DNA of 64,000 nucleotides from Agapetus fuscipes (GCA_951799405.1 OX637343.1:186001-250000); one strand, 5' to 3'; shown: positions 40,517 through 50,618, counted from the stretch's first letter. Made by a program: numbers and translations. The notes: generated by a model not told the origin, from the sequence alone.

Positions 40517-40869
40517 ATAAATAAATAAATTAGGTATGTGTCTATATTATAACCAATAAATCATAAAAATTAAACTCATACAATTGGTTTTATTATGTTT
40601 TGAAAAAAGGAAGTTATGCTGCCCCACCCTGGTATGTTACATTGTGGATTTAAATTATATACATTCTCACCAGCACACACGTACAAGTTAGAGCTTGCAC
40701 ATGCATGTGAACCTACAACTTAAAAACCCAAATCTCGAATGGACATGAACATGGGGGTATGTAACTCTTGCCGTCCTTCCCTGAAACAGGGGTGACATTG
40801 GCCAAGTGAACCATTTGTACAGCATGGGTGGTCAGGCGCAGACTATTATATAAGTCAAGGAATAAAACG

Positions 40870-41211
40870 CACGCAACTAAAACGCAACTAAGCTACACAT
40901 ATAGTGTAACTTCTTGCCGCGTTATCACCGAAGGGGTCGCATGTGGCGAGTTGAACCTATTTATTTTTACAGGTAAGGGGGCCGGCCTTACGCCAACCAC
41001 TTCAGATGAAGTGGGGGTTTCCCAGCTCCCGAGAGAACTGGTTCTCATTTCTTGTGAAGGCTGAGTAAACCTTGCCGGCATTTTTATTTTGGGGTTTGAA
41101 ACAAACACCGAAACGGGAAATCATTTCTGACACCCTCGCCTCGGCGGGATTCGAACCCGAGCTCACGGCATGGAATGCAAGCACTCTACCAACTGAGCTA
41201 TCGACCGGATT
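40870..41211 (-). repeat. tSINE-B, full length
   Basis: Very well preserved minus-strand copy, head ATCCGGTCGATAGCTCAGTT to tail TACACTATATGTGTAGCTTA, ending in repeated GTTGCGT units. Confidence 0.9.
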
Positions 41212-41475
41212 AATGAATTAATTTTTTATCCAATACAAATAATAAATAACATTTAAGTATATAAAAACAAACAGAACATTTAAAAAAATCTTTACAAAAA
41301 TAGTAAAAAAAATGGAAAAATAAGCCGCCATTTTTTTCTGCCCTTACAAACTTATTTCACTTCATCCAGAGTCATAACATTTTCTTCATACAGGCTCTCC
41401 TTTCATTATGACTCTGGATATTCCATTCATTCGCTATATTATCAGAAATGTGATCCATGCACACCTCTCTCGGTC
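41212..41475 (-). pseudogene. LINE-X C-terminus and 3'UTR
   Basis: Minus strand encodes NEWNIQSHNERRACMKKM and DEVK... up to the stop near 41330; 41212-41330 is its AT-rich 3'UTR. With tSINE-B removed, SINE-A (40632-40862) follows directly in the same orientation. Confidence 0.65.
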
Positions 41476-41790
41476 TTTATTACTACCACTGTTATTATTT
41501 AAAAAAAATTCAATCTATCCTCGTTATCCAAAGCGTACGATTAGTGAAACAGCTAGTAAGGCTTGTTTCGCCGTACGAGCGTGGCTTCCCCGCGTCTAGA
41601 TTTTCCAGTAATAGGAAAATTAATTGGAAAAATTTCATCCATTATAGAAAGAGCTGCGATGTGCTCGTACTATGAAACAACATACTACATACACAAGGAT
41701 ATAAAAGCTGCAAGCAACGACATCTTATGGTTTTTAAATATAAACTTGTTTATAATTTGATTTTAATGATTATCTATATCATTCTTTTTT
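41476..41790. other. No gene recognised
   Basis: Short overlapping frames without motifs. Confidence 0.35.
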
Positions 41791-41879
41791 TATAAAAAAT
41801 TGATTATTTTTCAATAAAAAATAAAAAAATAAAAGAAATTAAAAACTTTGTTTTATTCCACTTTTATTGTTTTTGAGTA

Positions 41880-41921
41880 TGTTACAAACGTTTTCGGAAT
41901 ACCTTACATCATCGGGTAACA
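41880..41921 (-). ncRNA. Hammerhead-like motif, U4C core change
   Basis: Mirror image of the motif at 42246-42287, with one extra change in stem II (GTAAGG instead of GGAAGG). Confidence 0.6.
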
Positions 41922-42245
41922 ACAATTACTAAAATCAAACTTAAAAATTAAGACATGGGTGTGGGATCTATTGGTGGTAAGGGAGGGGGTAGCAAGGTAG
42001 GTATGTGGGAGGGAGATGGTGAGTTTTGGGGCGGAGCTAATATTGTTAGGAGAGGAGACGTAATGGCGGGAAGTTGAATATTTAGCATATTACTTTTATT
42101 TCTATGTTTATTTATCTCTAACAATATTAGCTCCGCCCCAAAACTCACCATCTCCCTCCCACATACCTACCTTGCTACCCCCTCCCTTACCACCAATAGA
42201 TCCCACACCCATGTCTTAATTTTTAAGTTTGATTTTAGTAATTGT

Positions 42246-42287
42246 TGTTACCCGATGATGGAAGGTATTCCGAAAACGTTTGTAACA
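42246..42287 (+). ncRNA. Hammerhead-like motif, U4C core change
   Basis: TGTTAC pairs fully with GTAACA (6-bp stem I). Core box CCGATGA (C instead of U at the second position), stem II GGAA/TTCC with loop GGTA, GAA, palindromic AACGTT stem III, T as the cleavage-site base. All elements are in hammerhead order; the core change may cripple it. Confidence 0.65.
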
Positions 42288-42527
42288 TACTCAAAAACAA
42301 TAAAAGTGGAATAAAACAAAGTTTTTAATTTCTTTTATTTTTTTATTTTTTATTGAAAAATAATCAATTTTTTAAAATGAATTTCCACAGTGTTTCACAA
42401 AAATCTTTTCAAAATTTCTTTTTTTATGTCTAAAATGTAATTTCTTGTGTAAGTTCCTTGACTTATAGGTTGGTATGCGGCTGACCACCCATGCTGTAAA
42501 AATGGTTCACTTTGCCAATGTCACCCG

Positions 42528-43584
42528 TATTTATTTTATTTTATTTTATTTATTTTAAAGAAACACAACAGCACATACAAAGCATAAACTCGCAAAAAAA
42601 TGAAAAGAAAAATATTTTAAGGCCAATAACAGGTTTCGTTAACTTAAAAATTTCAAAGATACAAACAATCCATATCTACAAATAGCAATACGAAGAGAAA
42701 AAAATGAACAAAATAACAAGGTTTAAAATAAAACACAAGAAAAAAAACCAACTAACAACAAATAATCAGAAAAAAAACAACTAACAGAGAACAGGTTTAA
42801 GAAAAACGAGAAATACATATACATATTTATATATATTATATATATGCGCAAATACACAGAGAGATGAAAGGATGTTTGAGGAAAGGAGGAAGGATGATAA
42901 AAGGGATGAGAAGGGAGCTACCTTGATAAAACAGCAATCACACCGTCGAGAAATTTACTTTTTGATAATAAAAATATGTCTAAATCGTTAAAATTATCAT
43001 TGTAAGTGCTGAGCAATCTGTTCATTATTGAATTTTTAGCATAATTTGAATGATATGTATTAGAAAAGAATAGAGAACCAAGTCTAGTGCGTCTAGAGTG
43101 TGGTACACGATAAGTGATCCCCCCACATAGAGAATTAGAATCAATATAGCCATGAATGAGCCCATATAAAAAACTCATGTCTAGGAGAATCCGACGGGAT
43201 TTCATTGGCATCATTCCATGATGATGAGCGGCAGCACGATGATCATTAAAGTAAACATGTGCCCTGAAGTTTAGATGCTTAAGAAATTTGTTCTGGATAC
43301 CTTCTAGTCGACGTATATATGTATCATACATGGGGTTCCAAACAGGAGATGCAAATTCAAGAATACTGCGAACATAGGCAAAATACGGTGATTTAACTGC
43401 ATTCAAATCCTTAAAATCACTGCAAGCTCTCAAGACAAATCCTAGCACTTTGTAAGCCCTCTCAGTGATGGAAAAGATATGTGAATCGAAAATTAGTCCA
43501 GCGTCCATATAAACTCCAAGGTCCCTCACTCCGGTTACGGTCTTCAAATAATTAATATTTAATTTAAATATTTTTAAATAATTT
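42528..43584 (-). mobile_element. 5'-truncated LINE
   Basis: Minus-strand insertion ending in an (AAAAT)n-type tail at 42533-42556. About 360 bp of 3'UTR follows the ORF2 end. Confidence 0.8.
42918..43547 (-). pseudogene. LINE ORF2 C-terminal domain
   Basis: 209 residues open: VRDLGVYMDAGLIFDSHI, AYVRSILEFASPVWNPMYDT, RRLEGIQNKFLKHL. This is the thumb/post-RT region of Jockey/R1-like ORF2, lacking RT catalytic motifs because of 5' truncation. Confidence 0.85.
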
Positions 43585-43939
43585 AAGGGAAGGTCATCAG
43601 GCGTTGCAGGGTGTGTGTCCGTTTGAGATTTGGTTTTTATGTTGTAGGTTCACATGCGGCATGCACATTGCGCAAGCTCGAACATGGACGTGTCTGCTTG
43701 TGAGAATGCATGTAACGTGAATCCCCAATGTTACATATCTTTGAAACTTAGATTAGATAAGATTAGATTAGTTTAGTAGATATAATGTAATATTGTACCA
43801 TTTTGGTTCTTTAACTTATATTTTGTATTAAAATAGGAATATGATTTATGTACTATCGAAAAATAAACATTTGTAATGAAAACTTCACTGAATAAGAGTT
43901 TTAGGCTTACACTGCCGAATGGTGATTCTGCAGAGATGT

Positions 43940-44122
43940 TTTTCAGGATTTGTTGCCGTGGTTTATGGGAGCTGGATCTTCCGGACGTTTCTCCCATATC
44001 TACGATAGGCTTTTTCAGTTTCAATAAGATCATCTTCATTTCACTTTCACGCTAAAGAAGCCCACGTAGACATGGGCGAAACGTCGAGAAGTTCCAGCTC
44101 CCATAGACCACGGCAACAGATT
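43940..44122. mobile_element. HHR-like foldback 4
   Basis: Arms TTGTTGCCGTGGTTTATGGG/CCCATAGACCACGGCAACA. Right arm: CTAAAGA, stem GCCCA/TGGGC, GAAACGTC. Left arm on the minus strand: CTGAAAA, stem GCCTA/TGGG, GAAACGTC. Each has one core substitution. The LINE fragment at 44119 begins at its right edge. Confidence 0.7.
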
Positions 44123-44640
44123 TGTTGCGTTTGTCAGCCATTAGCTCACAGCTCACTAAGCCCAGAGCGATGGTGGACGTCTTTAACTGCGTTATACGAT
44201 CCAAATTAGAGTACACTGTCGAGGTTAGGACTCCTTACCAGCGGAAGTACATAGATATGATAGAACAAGTCCACAAAAAGTTTCTTAGGTATCTCCTCAT
44301 GAGGCTGCGTGGAAGTTATCCACAATTCATGCATCATAAGGAGCTTCTTCGAAGATTGGATTCAGAAGCCTGGAAACGAAACGCAACAGGTCCCTTATGG
44401 TGCTCTCTCATAAGGTCATTAACGGCCTAATTGACAATCCCACCCTGTTGGAGGGCTACAGGTTGTATGTACCTGCAGACTACACCCGAGGGCGAGGACA
44501 TGATCTATTTCATGTACCGAAAAGCCGTACTGATTCGGAGTATAAAGCTCTTAAATAAGTCTAATATAGACATTTTTGAGTGTAATTTATTAAGATGTAA
44601 AAATCTAGCAATAGAGTTCCTCCCAGCGTGTTGATAGCTG
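44119..44640 (+). pseudogene. LINE ORF2 C-terminal fragment
   Basis: Encodes KPRAMVDVFNCVIRSKLEYT, QRKYIDMIEQVHKKFLRYLL, then in shifted frames KELLRRLD and YTRGRGHDLFHVPKSRTDS-like residues to a TGA at about 44633. At least two frameshifts. A different LINE lineage from LINE-X. Confidence 0.8.
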
Positions 44641-45027
44641 TGAGAGTGCACTGTAATTAGGGTAGCCTGTAGTGGACAGTAAAAAAAATAAAAAAGCAAA
44701 GTAAGAGGGCACTGACTAGAAGAAGAAAAAAAGGTTTTTCCAATTCGACCGACAAAAATGGAAGCGCATTCCAAAACATAAGGTCCACGAAAATAGGAAA
44801 AAGGACAAAGCTTTGCACATAATATGTATCTGGAAAGGGCTATGTGAGAGCAGTGCACATTTTCAATCCTGCACTTACAAAGGCCGTAAAAAGCACGGAG
44901 CAGTACTCGATAGCAAATATTTTTCTATGATATTTTATGAGCAGGCCCGGATGAAGGGCGGTTCGAGTGGTAAGACCGAACTAGGGCACCCGCGTCCTAA
45001 GGCCCTCCAAAACTTTTGAAGGTTATT
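44641..45027. other. No gene recognised
   Basis: Unassigned; probably LINE 3'UTR of the preceding fragment in part. Confidence 0.35.
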
Positions 45028-45115
45028 TTTAACGAATCCTGTGCGAGAGGCTCCCAATTCTTAAAAGTCTTGGGGGTCTATGTCACCCTGGAAGGGGGCC
45101 GCAGATTATAATGTA
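45028..45115 (+). repeat. Small dispersed repeat E
   Basis: AATCCTGTGCGAGAGGCTCC ... GGGGGTCTATGTCACCC; matches 30085-30163. Confidence 0.55.
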
Positions 45116-45314
45116 CATACATATGAATACAATTCAAATATTTTTTTGACATAAATAGTTGAAAAGCCCACGTTTTCAAGGCATTCAAAGGGGCCCCAAA
45201 TATTGTCTAGAAATTAGTAAAACCAGATATTTACTTTTAAGTTTTTTTGGGATCCAAATAAAAGGGGGCCTCTGGAATCAAATACACCTGTGGTGACTTG
45301 TGTGAAATTGACAT

Positions 45315-45497
45315 AATATATGAGTACCAGCCCCCTCGGGAGCTGGGTAACCCCCACTTTAACATGTTTAGTTTAAATTGGTTGGCGTAAGGCTGGCCCC
45401 CTTGCCTGTGAAAATAAATAAATTCACTGGCCACATACGACACCTTGAAGGAGAACGCGGCACGAAGTTACACTATATGTGTAGCTTAGTTGCGTTT
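45315..45497 (+). repeat. tSINE-B 3' half
   Basis: ATGAGTACCAGCCCCCTCGG to TATATGTGTAGCTTAGTTGC with a small internal duplication. Confidence 0.75.
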
Positions 45498-45573
45498 GCG
45501 TGTCTGCTTGTAGGCATGCATCAATTAAGAAACATAATTTCTTGTGCATGTTTGCGACTGAGATTATAGATTA
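45498..45573 (+). repeat. SINE-A 3' end
   Basis: GCGTGTCTGCTTGTAGGCAT to ACTGAGATTATAGATTA. Confidence 0.6.
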
Positions 45574-45901
45574 CAGTTGATCCACCCTAATGTACAGTAT
45601 GCCAGCTATTCGGGCCACTGTACCATGCCTCCAACACACAATGCGCCATGATTGGATGACCCGTCCACACATTGGCCGAACACATCTTTTGTGAGCCAGG
45701 ATTGGGTTTTTTAGTGACTGTAACCAACATGAAGTGAGATGTCTCTGTGGTATTCTCACATCTTTTTTGTGACAAAAATTCAATCTAATCTATAAGTCTT
45801 TGTAAACACTTTTGAAGTGTATTTCCTTTTTTTTTAGAAAGAATTCTCATGAAAATATTTTTTTTTACTTCGTTTAGAAACTTCAAATCGGAACTGTAAC
45901 C
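45574..45901. other. No gene recognised
   Basis: Overlapping minus-strand frames at 45571-45783 show no recognised motif. Confidence 0.3.
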
Positions 45902-46337
45902 TCTAGCCGTACTCTCCCCGAAAGGATCGCATGGGGCGAGTTCCAACTCCCGAGAGGGCTTGTACTCATTTCTTGTAAAAACTGAATAAAACTGTTCAGT
46001 ATTTTATAATGCAACGCAACTAAGCTACACATATAGTGTAACTTCTTGCCGCGTTATCCCCGAAAGGTTTCGCGTGTGGCGAGTCGAACCTTTTTATTTT
46101 TACAGATAAGGGGCTGGCCTTTCGCCAACCATTTCATTTGAAGTGGAAGTTTTTCAGCTCCTGAGGGGGCTGGTACTCATTTCTTGTGAAGGCTGAGTAA
46201 GCCTTGAAGGTATTTTATTTTGGATTTGAAATAAACACCTGAAAGGGGAAATCATTACTGATACCCTTGGTGGGATACGTACTTGAGCTCTCGGCATGGA
46301 AAGCGAGCACTCTACCAACTGAGCCACTGACCGAACT
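45902..46337 (-). repeat. Two adjacent tSINE-B copies
   Basis: A short internally deleted copy (45902-46005) is followed by a full copy (46012-46337, head AGTTCGGTCAGTGGCTCAGT on the minus strand, B box GTACGTATCCCACCAAGG). Confidence 0.8.
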
Positions 46338-46346
46338 ACTTGGTAC

Positions 46347-46756
46347 TGTTATGCAAATACACAAAAATATTTAGGTAGGTAGATATAACATTTGTAGCTG
46401 ATGGGAGCTGTATATAAGTAGGATTAATTATTATAAGTACCTAAGGTAAAGAAATTTTAGAAAGAATCCACTAGATTACGTGCTTGGAGAGGCTTCTGGC
46501 AGAATTGGCCTCTGCTATATTCTATTGCTGGAGTATAAAAAGCCGCAAACGGCTTGCAGGAGTCAGTCTATATACGACACTCTTCTTCTAAACACGAAAG
46601 ACAGTATAAGTGAACACAAAAAATTGCTAATCATAAATGTAAATTGTAAAAAATAAATCTAAATTGTTAAATAAATTTAAGTGTAAAATAAACATCCTGT
46701 AAAGACGGCCAGTTTTTTATTTATTTGAAGACTATTTGAACCCTAAAAACAAAACA
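46347..46756 (+). mobile_element. Gypsy-like solo LTR
   Basis: Starts TGTTATGC and ends AAAACA with an exact 4-bp target duplication GTAC (46343-46346, 46757-46760), the size used by Gypsy elements. TATA-like GTATAAAAAGCC at about 46531 and AATAAA at about 46687. 410 bp with no internal domain on either side, so it is a recombination product. Confidence 0.8.
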
Positions 46757-46979
46757 GTACATATATGATTGGAAATCGTCTAAACATCGTAGCGCTCGAT
46801 CAACATCATCCTATTTTCAAATTACAGAGCACAATATGTGATGATGAGAGTTCGTCTATAATTTCTCTGGTCCAGAAAGCTGCTGGCCTCTCTATGATTG
46901 GTGGACAGAATGGCATGTAGAGTGGCGACGGTCAGCTCAAGTGTAGAGCTGCACGGCTTAAACTGAACGTGGGCGACTG
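46757..46979. other. Nothing recognised
   Basis: No match to other repeats in the window. Confidence 0.4.
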
Positions 46980-47233
46980 AATCTAAAATCTAAATCTAAG
47001 CTACAAAGATATATCTACATCATTTAAGATTCATATTAAACGCATTGCCACAAGCAAACACGTACAACTTGCGCATGCCGCATGTGAACCTACAATCAAA
47101 AAACGAATCTCAAACGGACATACACCCTGCAACTCTTGCAGACCTTCCCTGAAACAGGGGTGACATTGGCAAAGTGAACCATTTTCTACAGCATGCGTGG
47201 TCAGCCGCATAACCAAACTATAAGTTAAGGAAT
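46980..47233 (-). repeat. SINE-A, full length
   Basis: Minus strand, preceded on that strand by LINE-X 3'UTR (47234-47307), as at 53466 and 55907. Confidence 0.82.
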
Positions 47234-47307
47234 ATATCCAACACATAACATTTTAGACATAAACAAATGGATAAACATTAAAATCAAAAACAAAATACGA
47301 AATTCTA
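47234..47307 (-). repeat. LINE-X 3'UTR piece
   Basis: AACATTTTAGACATAAACAA ATGGATAAAC matches 53475-53545 base for base over most of its length. Interrupted by the palindrome at 47308. Confidence 0.7.
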
Positions 47308-47362
47308 ATGATAAAAGAAAAACAGTTTTGTTTTCGATTACGTGAGTATTTATTTTTATATA

Positions 47363-47404
47363 CCACAACCGGTTTCGCAAACATCCGTTCGCATCATCAG
47401 GTGG
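47363..47404 (-). ncRNA. Hammerhead ribozyme motif, complete core
   Basis: Exact mirror of 47424-47465. Confidence 0.8.
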
Positions 47405-47423
47405 ATCATCATTATTAATTTAT

Positions 47424-47465
47424 CCACCTGATGATGCGAACGGATGTTTGCGAAACCGGTTGTGG
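47424..47465 (+). ncRNA. Hammerhead ribozyme motif, complete core
   Basis: CCAC pairs with GTGG (stem I). CTGATGA core; stem II GCGAAC/GTTTGC (one G-U pair) closed by GGAT; GAA core; palindromic ACCGGT stem III; T at the cleavage position (GTT triplet). All invariant core bases are present. The stem III palindrome suggests a dimeric ribozyme, as proposed for Penelope-like elements. Confidence 0.85.
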
Positions 47466-47520
47466 TATATAAAAATAAATACTCACGTAATCGAAAACAA
47501 AACTGTTTTTCTTTTATCAT

Positions 47521-47722
47521 TGCTAGAATAGATGGATGTCGTGGAAGAGGAAGACCGAGAAAGGTATGGATGGACCAAATTTTCGAAATAGCGAGTGAAT
47601 GGAATATCCAGAGTCATAATAAAAGGAGAGCTTGTATGAAAAAGGTTATGACTCTGGATGAAATGAAAGAAGTATGCAAGGACAGGAAGAAGTGGCGGCT
47701 AATCTGCAATGCTGATTTGTAA
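47521..47722 (+). pseudogene. LINE-X C-terminal fragment
   Basis: RGRGRPRKVWMDQIFEIASE, WNIQSHNKRRACMKKVMTLD and EMKEVCKDRKKWRLICN to a stop; 5'-truncated exactly at the palindrome edge. Confidence 0.85.
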
Positions 47723-47803
47723 TGTTGGTTTATTAGTTTGCTACATTTTTTGCATAAGAAATTTTTGACTTTTTTTGTATAGATTTATTTTTAAGGTTTT
47801 GTT

Positions 47804-47808
<5 letters not shown>

Positions 47809-47848
<40 letters not shown>
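47809..47848 (-). repeat. Poly(T) tract, about 40 T
   Basis: Uninterrupted homopolymer downstream of the LINE-X 3' end; could be an A tail on the minus strand or an expanded tract. Confidence 0.85.
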
Positions 47849-47849
<1 letters not shown>

Positions 47850-47875
47850 TAAACTTAAATGTCATTTATTACTCG

Positions 47876-48134
47876 TATTCCTTGACTTATAGGTTGGTAT
47901 GAGGCTGACCACCCATACCGTAAAAAATGGTTCACTTTGCCAATGTCACCCCTGTTTCAGGGAATGTCGGCAGGAGTTGCAGGGCTTATGTTCATTTGAG
48001 TTTGGATTTTATTTGTAAGTACACATTCAGCATTTGTAAGCGCGAACTACACGTGTTTGTTTGTGGGCATACATCTGAGAGCTTTAAATGAATATATGCT
48101 TGCAACTTAGATTATAGATTATAGATTATAGATT
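47876..48134 (+). repeat. SINE-A, full length
   Basis: TTCCTTGACTTATAGGTTGG to (TTATAGA)n, three tail units; well preserved. Confidence 0.88.
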
Positions 48135-48189
48135 AATGATGAACGATTACAAAGTTAATGCCTCTACAATCTATAATATTCTAATTTAA

Positions 48190-48320
48190 AATTTACAAAA
48201 AAATTGGAAAACATGAGAAACCCTAGCCCTAGCTGCCAGCATTACAGATCAACCGCCATTTCTATCTGTCCTTACATTCTTCTTGCACTTCATCCAGAGT
48301 CATACAACATTCATTCCAAC
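48190..48320 (-). pseudogene. LINE-X 3' end
   Basis: Minus strand encodes MTLDEVQEECKDR and the stop region, with the 3'UTR GGGCTAGGGTTTCTCATGTT as in 53560-53590. Confidence 0.65.
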
Positions 48321-48471
48321 ATAGATAATAATATATATTCTTATATCTTCGACAAAAAACTTTTTCGACACCACGTTCAGTTTTAGCTGTGTAGGTCCAC
48401 ACATCCACTGCATTAGGGTGCACCATCCACTCTTCATGTGAAACGCACTCTGTATTTATGTTGGGATAATC
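48321..48471. other. Nothing recognised
   Basis: Unassigned; may belong to the tRNA-like element that follows. Confidence 0.35.
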
Positions 48472-48535
48472 AGAGGTAATGCACTTGGAGCTCACGGAAT
48501 GCACCACTCTAACCACTAATCCACCGTGCCTAAAT
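48472..48535 (-). repeat. tRNA-like head of another SINE
   Basis: Minus strand GGCACGGTGGATTAGTGGTT AGAGTGGTGCATTCCGTGAG has an A box like tRNA (TGGATTAGTGGTTA). No second copy in the window. Confidence 0.45.
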
Positions 48536-48596
48536 AATCAAATCCACCAACTATAACAAATACTGGGAAGAGATGTTTGGGTGATATGGAAATAAA

Positions 48597-48716
48597 TTAG
48601 GATTATTTATTTAGTGCGCGCTGTTTTTGCGTGAATCACACCTCAAGAGCTCTCTGTGAAATTGGTCATCGCTTTAGGAAGTAGTCTGTAAGGTTAGATG
48701 GACCTATGGCAGAGGT
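48597..48716 (-). repeat. tSINE-C tail
   Basis: Standalone C 3' end: ATTCACGCAAAAACAGCGCG (complement) and AATAAATAATCC. Confidence 0.6.
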
Positions 48717-49198
48717 CGGCAACCTTTTGAGTCGGAAGAGCCAAAAATTACAATTTATAAATTTCAAAATCTGTAAAGAGCCACAAATATTTTTTTGCCA
48801 ATAATAAATGATCGAAGGGGGAGGGCCCTTTCTGCACGTTTAGCCATCACTGAAATTCATCAAACCTTTTTTTCTGCTAAAACTTACGCACTCGCTGTTT
48901 TTGTCCAGCGTTACTTTTAAATAGTTCTTTTTTGAAGAAATCAAGACAACAAATATTAAAATACCTTTGTGTACTTTATATATTTAATTAGAATAGAATT
49001 GGTCTCGCAGGGCGTTTAAGAGGCAAGGAATGTCTCTATTCCAATGAGGGCGGAGAAATACCGTGATCAGTACTGTCACATTCCTGCTACAGGTAGCGTA
49101 GGAGGTGAGGGGGTGACGTTAGAACGGCACAGTGGCATAACGAAACATGACAAGACATCACATTCTTAATATAGAGCACACCAAAAATGGCACATCAT
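48713..49198 (+). mobile_element. hAT-like transposon terminus
   Basis: CAGAGGTCGGCAACCTTTTG followed by AAGAGCC repeats, a widely seen hAT (ZBED-type) terminus. No transposase or opposite TIR is recognised; limits to the right are unclear. Confidence 0.5.
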
Positions 49199-49495
49199 TT
49201 GACCGATCCCTAGCCTAGTGCTTAACACTTCTGACTCGTAAATGGAAAGTTGTGGGTTCGAATTCCGGCGAAGCACAAAAACTATATCATTGAAATTTTC
49301 AAATATGCTCTTCGCTGGGTGAAAAATTCATATACCATTACCAAAGAACGGTCACTAAAGGTATATCCAGCCTTACGACAACTGGGTCTCACTTAAGAAA
49401 TGGCACTTTCTACAGCGACGACCAAGCTCGCAGAGGGCTTTTGAGGTATGATAGACACAAAATCAGTGCTCATCAAATAAATCATCCTAATATAA
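49199..49495 (+). repeat. tSINE-C, complete standalone form
   Basis: Head TTGACCGATCCCTAGCCTAG, CTCGTAA loop, B box GGGTTCGAATTCCGGCGAAG, body, and tail ATCAGTGCTCATCAAATAAA TCATCCTAATA. Confidence 0.87.
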
Positions 49496-49980
49496 GTATT
49501 ATTATTATTATCACATGACAAAACATCACAAACAAAAAAAAAACTATTTTGCTTTCGCACGCCATACTTCGGGGATGACGCGATAAAAAAATATTTTTAT
49601 GCGCAGCTTGTTTGTTTTTTTTTATCTTATAAGGATAATCGGGGGTGTTTTTTTTTACAAACATTGCCAAATAATATATGGACGAGTTCCATTTTCTCAT
49701 GTTTCTCATGCCTCACTGTTCTGTCATGCCATGGTGTTTCTTTGTGATATTTTTCCATCTGATGTTTTATCATGGTGATCTTCTTTTCTGTGATGTTTTG
49801 TCATGTGTCGTTCTGTCATGTGTCGTTATGTCATGTGTTGTTTTATCACAGTGTCGTTGTACCATGGAACCAGCGCAGGCAGTTCCTAGAGGTCCAGCTA
49901 TCTCTCATCCCCATTTTTTAGGTTCTCCCTATCGAATGGTATCTTGGATCCCTGCATTGCAAGGACCTGTAATAAAAATA
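49496..49980. other. No gene; degenerate TGTCGT/TCATG repeats
   Basis: Positions 49700-49870 are an imperfect tandem of TCATGTGTCGTTNTG-like units. Long frames there are low-complexity artefacts. Confidence 0.5.
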
Positions 49981-50266
49981 TTAAGATGATTCATTTGGTG
50001 AACTCTGTTTTTATGTGTATCACACTTCAAGAGCCCTCTGCGAGCTTGGTCGTTGCCGTAGAAAGCGCGCCAATTCTCAAGCAAACCCCAGTTGCTGTAA
50101 GGCTGGATAGACCTTTTGATGACCGGTCTTTGGTAAAGGTTTGTGAATTTTAAACCCAGCGATGAGCAAATTTGAAAATATTAAAGGTATACTTTTTGTG
50201 TTCCGTCAGGATTTGAGCCTTCCATTTACGAGTCAGAAGTATTAACCACTAGACTACGGACCGGTC
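49981..50266 (-). repeat. tSINE-C, standalone form
   Basis: Minus strand from GACCGGTCCGTAGTCTAGTG to AAACAGAGTTCACCAAATGA ATC; a small deletion removes part of the B box. Confidence 0.83.
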
Positions 50267-50356
50267 ATAAATGTTAGTAAAATCAATATAATTCGCTATA
50301 TCGCCACCTTAAAGGTAAAAACTGGATAAGAGCTGATTTACTGATATAAGAACTGG

Positions 50357-50618
50357 GGTATCTATAATCTATAACCTGAATAGTAGAGATATGTTAACAT
50401 TTAAAATTCAAATAAAGTGCATGCCCACAAATAGATATGTGTAAGTTTGTGCTTACAAAGTCTGCATGTGTACTTACAAATTAAAATACAAACCTCAAAT
50501 GAACATAAGCCCTATAACTTTTCGCGACTTTCCCTGAAATAGGAGTGGCTTTGGAAGAGTGAACCATTTATTTACAGTATGGGTGGTCAGCCTCATAGTG
50601 ACCTTTTATTCGAGGAAC
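50357..50618 (-). repeat. SINE-A, diverged
   Basis: Follows LINE-X sequence on the same (minus) strand. Confidence 0.75.

Larger units (their letters stand above)
35055..40632 (+). mobile_element. DUF4817-type Tc1/mariner, doubly invaded
   Basis: TIRs CAGGGTGGGGCAGCATAATT and its complement at 40600-40631 (one mismatch in the first 20), with TA flanks. The transposase is broken by a full LINE (35301-39879), a 69-bp fragment (40252-40320) and an internal deletion, so it cannot move itself. Confidence 0.9.
35029..40862 (-). repeat. SINE-A split by mariner insertion
   Basis: The tail (TCTAATCTAAATGACAAATA) is at 35029-35054 and the rest (GTATGTTACATTGTGG ... ATATAAGTCAAGG) at 40632-40862. A TA is duplicated (35053-35054, 40633-40634), the mariner signature. 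Confidence 0.85.
41791..42411. mobile_element. HHR foldback 3, ~590-bp palindrome
   Basis: Arms about 41795-42052 and 42118-42380 are nearly identical inverted repeats (for example CCAAAACTCACCATCTCCCT in both) around a ~65-bp loop. Each arm has a hammerhead-like motif reading outward. The right side extends to CACAAAAATCTT, as in the single-arm copy at 10560-11052. Confidence 0.9.
42450..43772 (+). repeat. SINE-A split by LINE fragment
   Basis: 5' part 42450-42527 (to CAATGTCACCC) and 3' part 43585-43772 (from AAGGGAAGGTCATCAGG to AGATTAGATTAG). The interval is a minus-strand LINE. Confidence 0.85.
47308..47520. mobile_element. HHR foldback 5, perfect palindrome
   Basis: Two 99-bp arms (47308-47406, 47422-47520) are exact inverted copies around a 15-bp AT-rich loop. 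Each carries an apparently complete hammerhead reading outward. Perfect identity indicates a very recent origin or ongoing arm conversion. Confidence 0.93.

Noticed and set aside
47308..47520. Transcription terminator or cruciform regulatory site
   Set aside because: The hairpin is far longer than a terminator, and its hammerhead content and relatives mark it as a mobile-element-type foldback.
49678..49989. 103-codon hydrophobic frame as a membrane protein
   Set aside because: Derived from low-complexity TCATG/TGTCG repeats.
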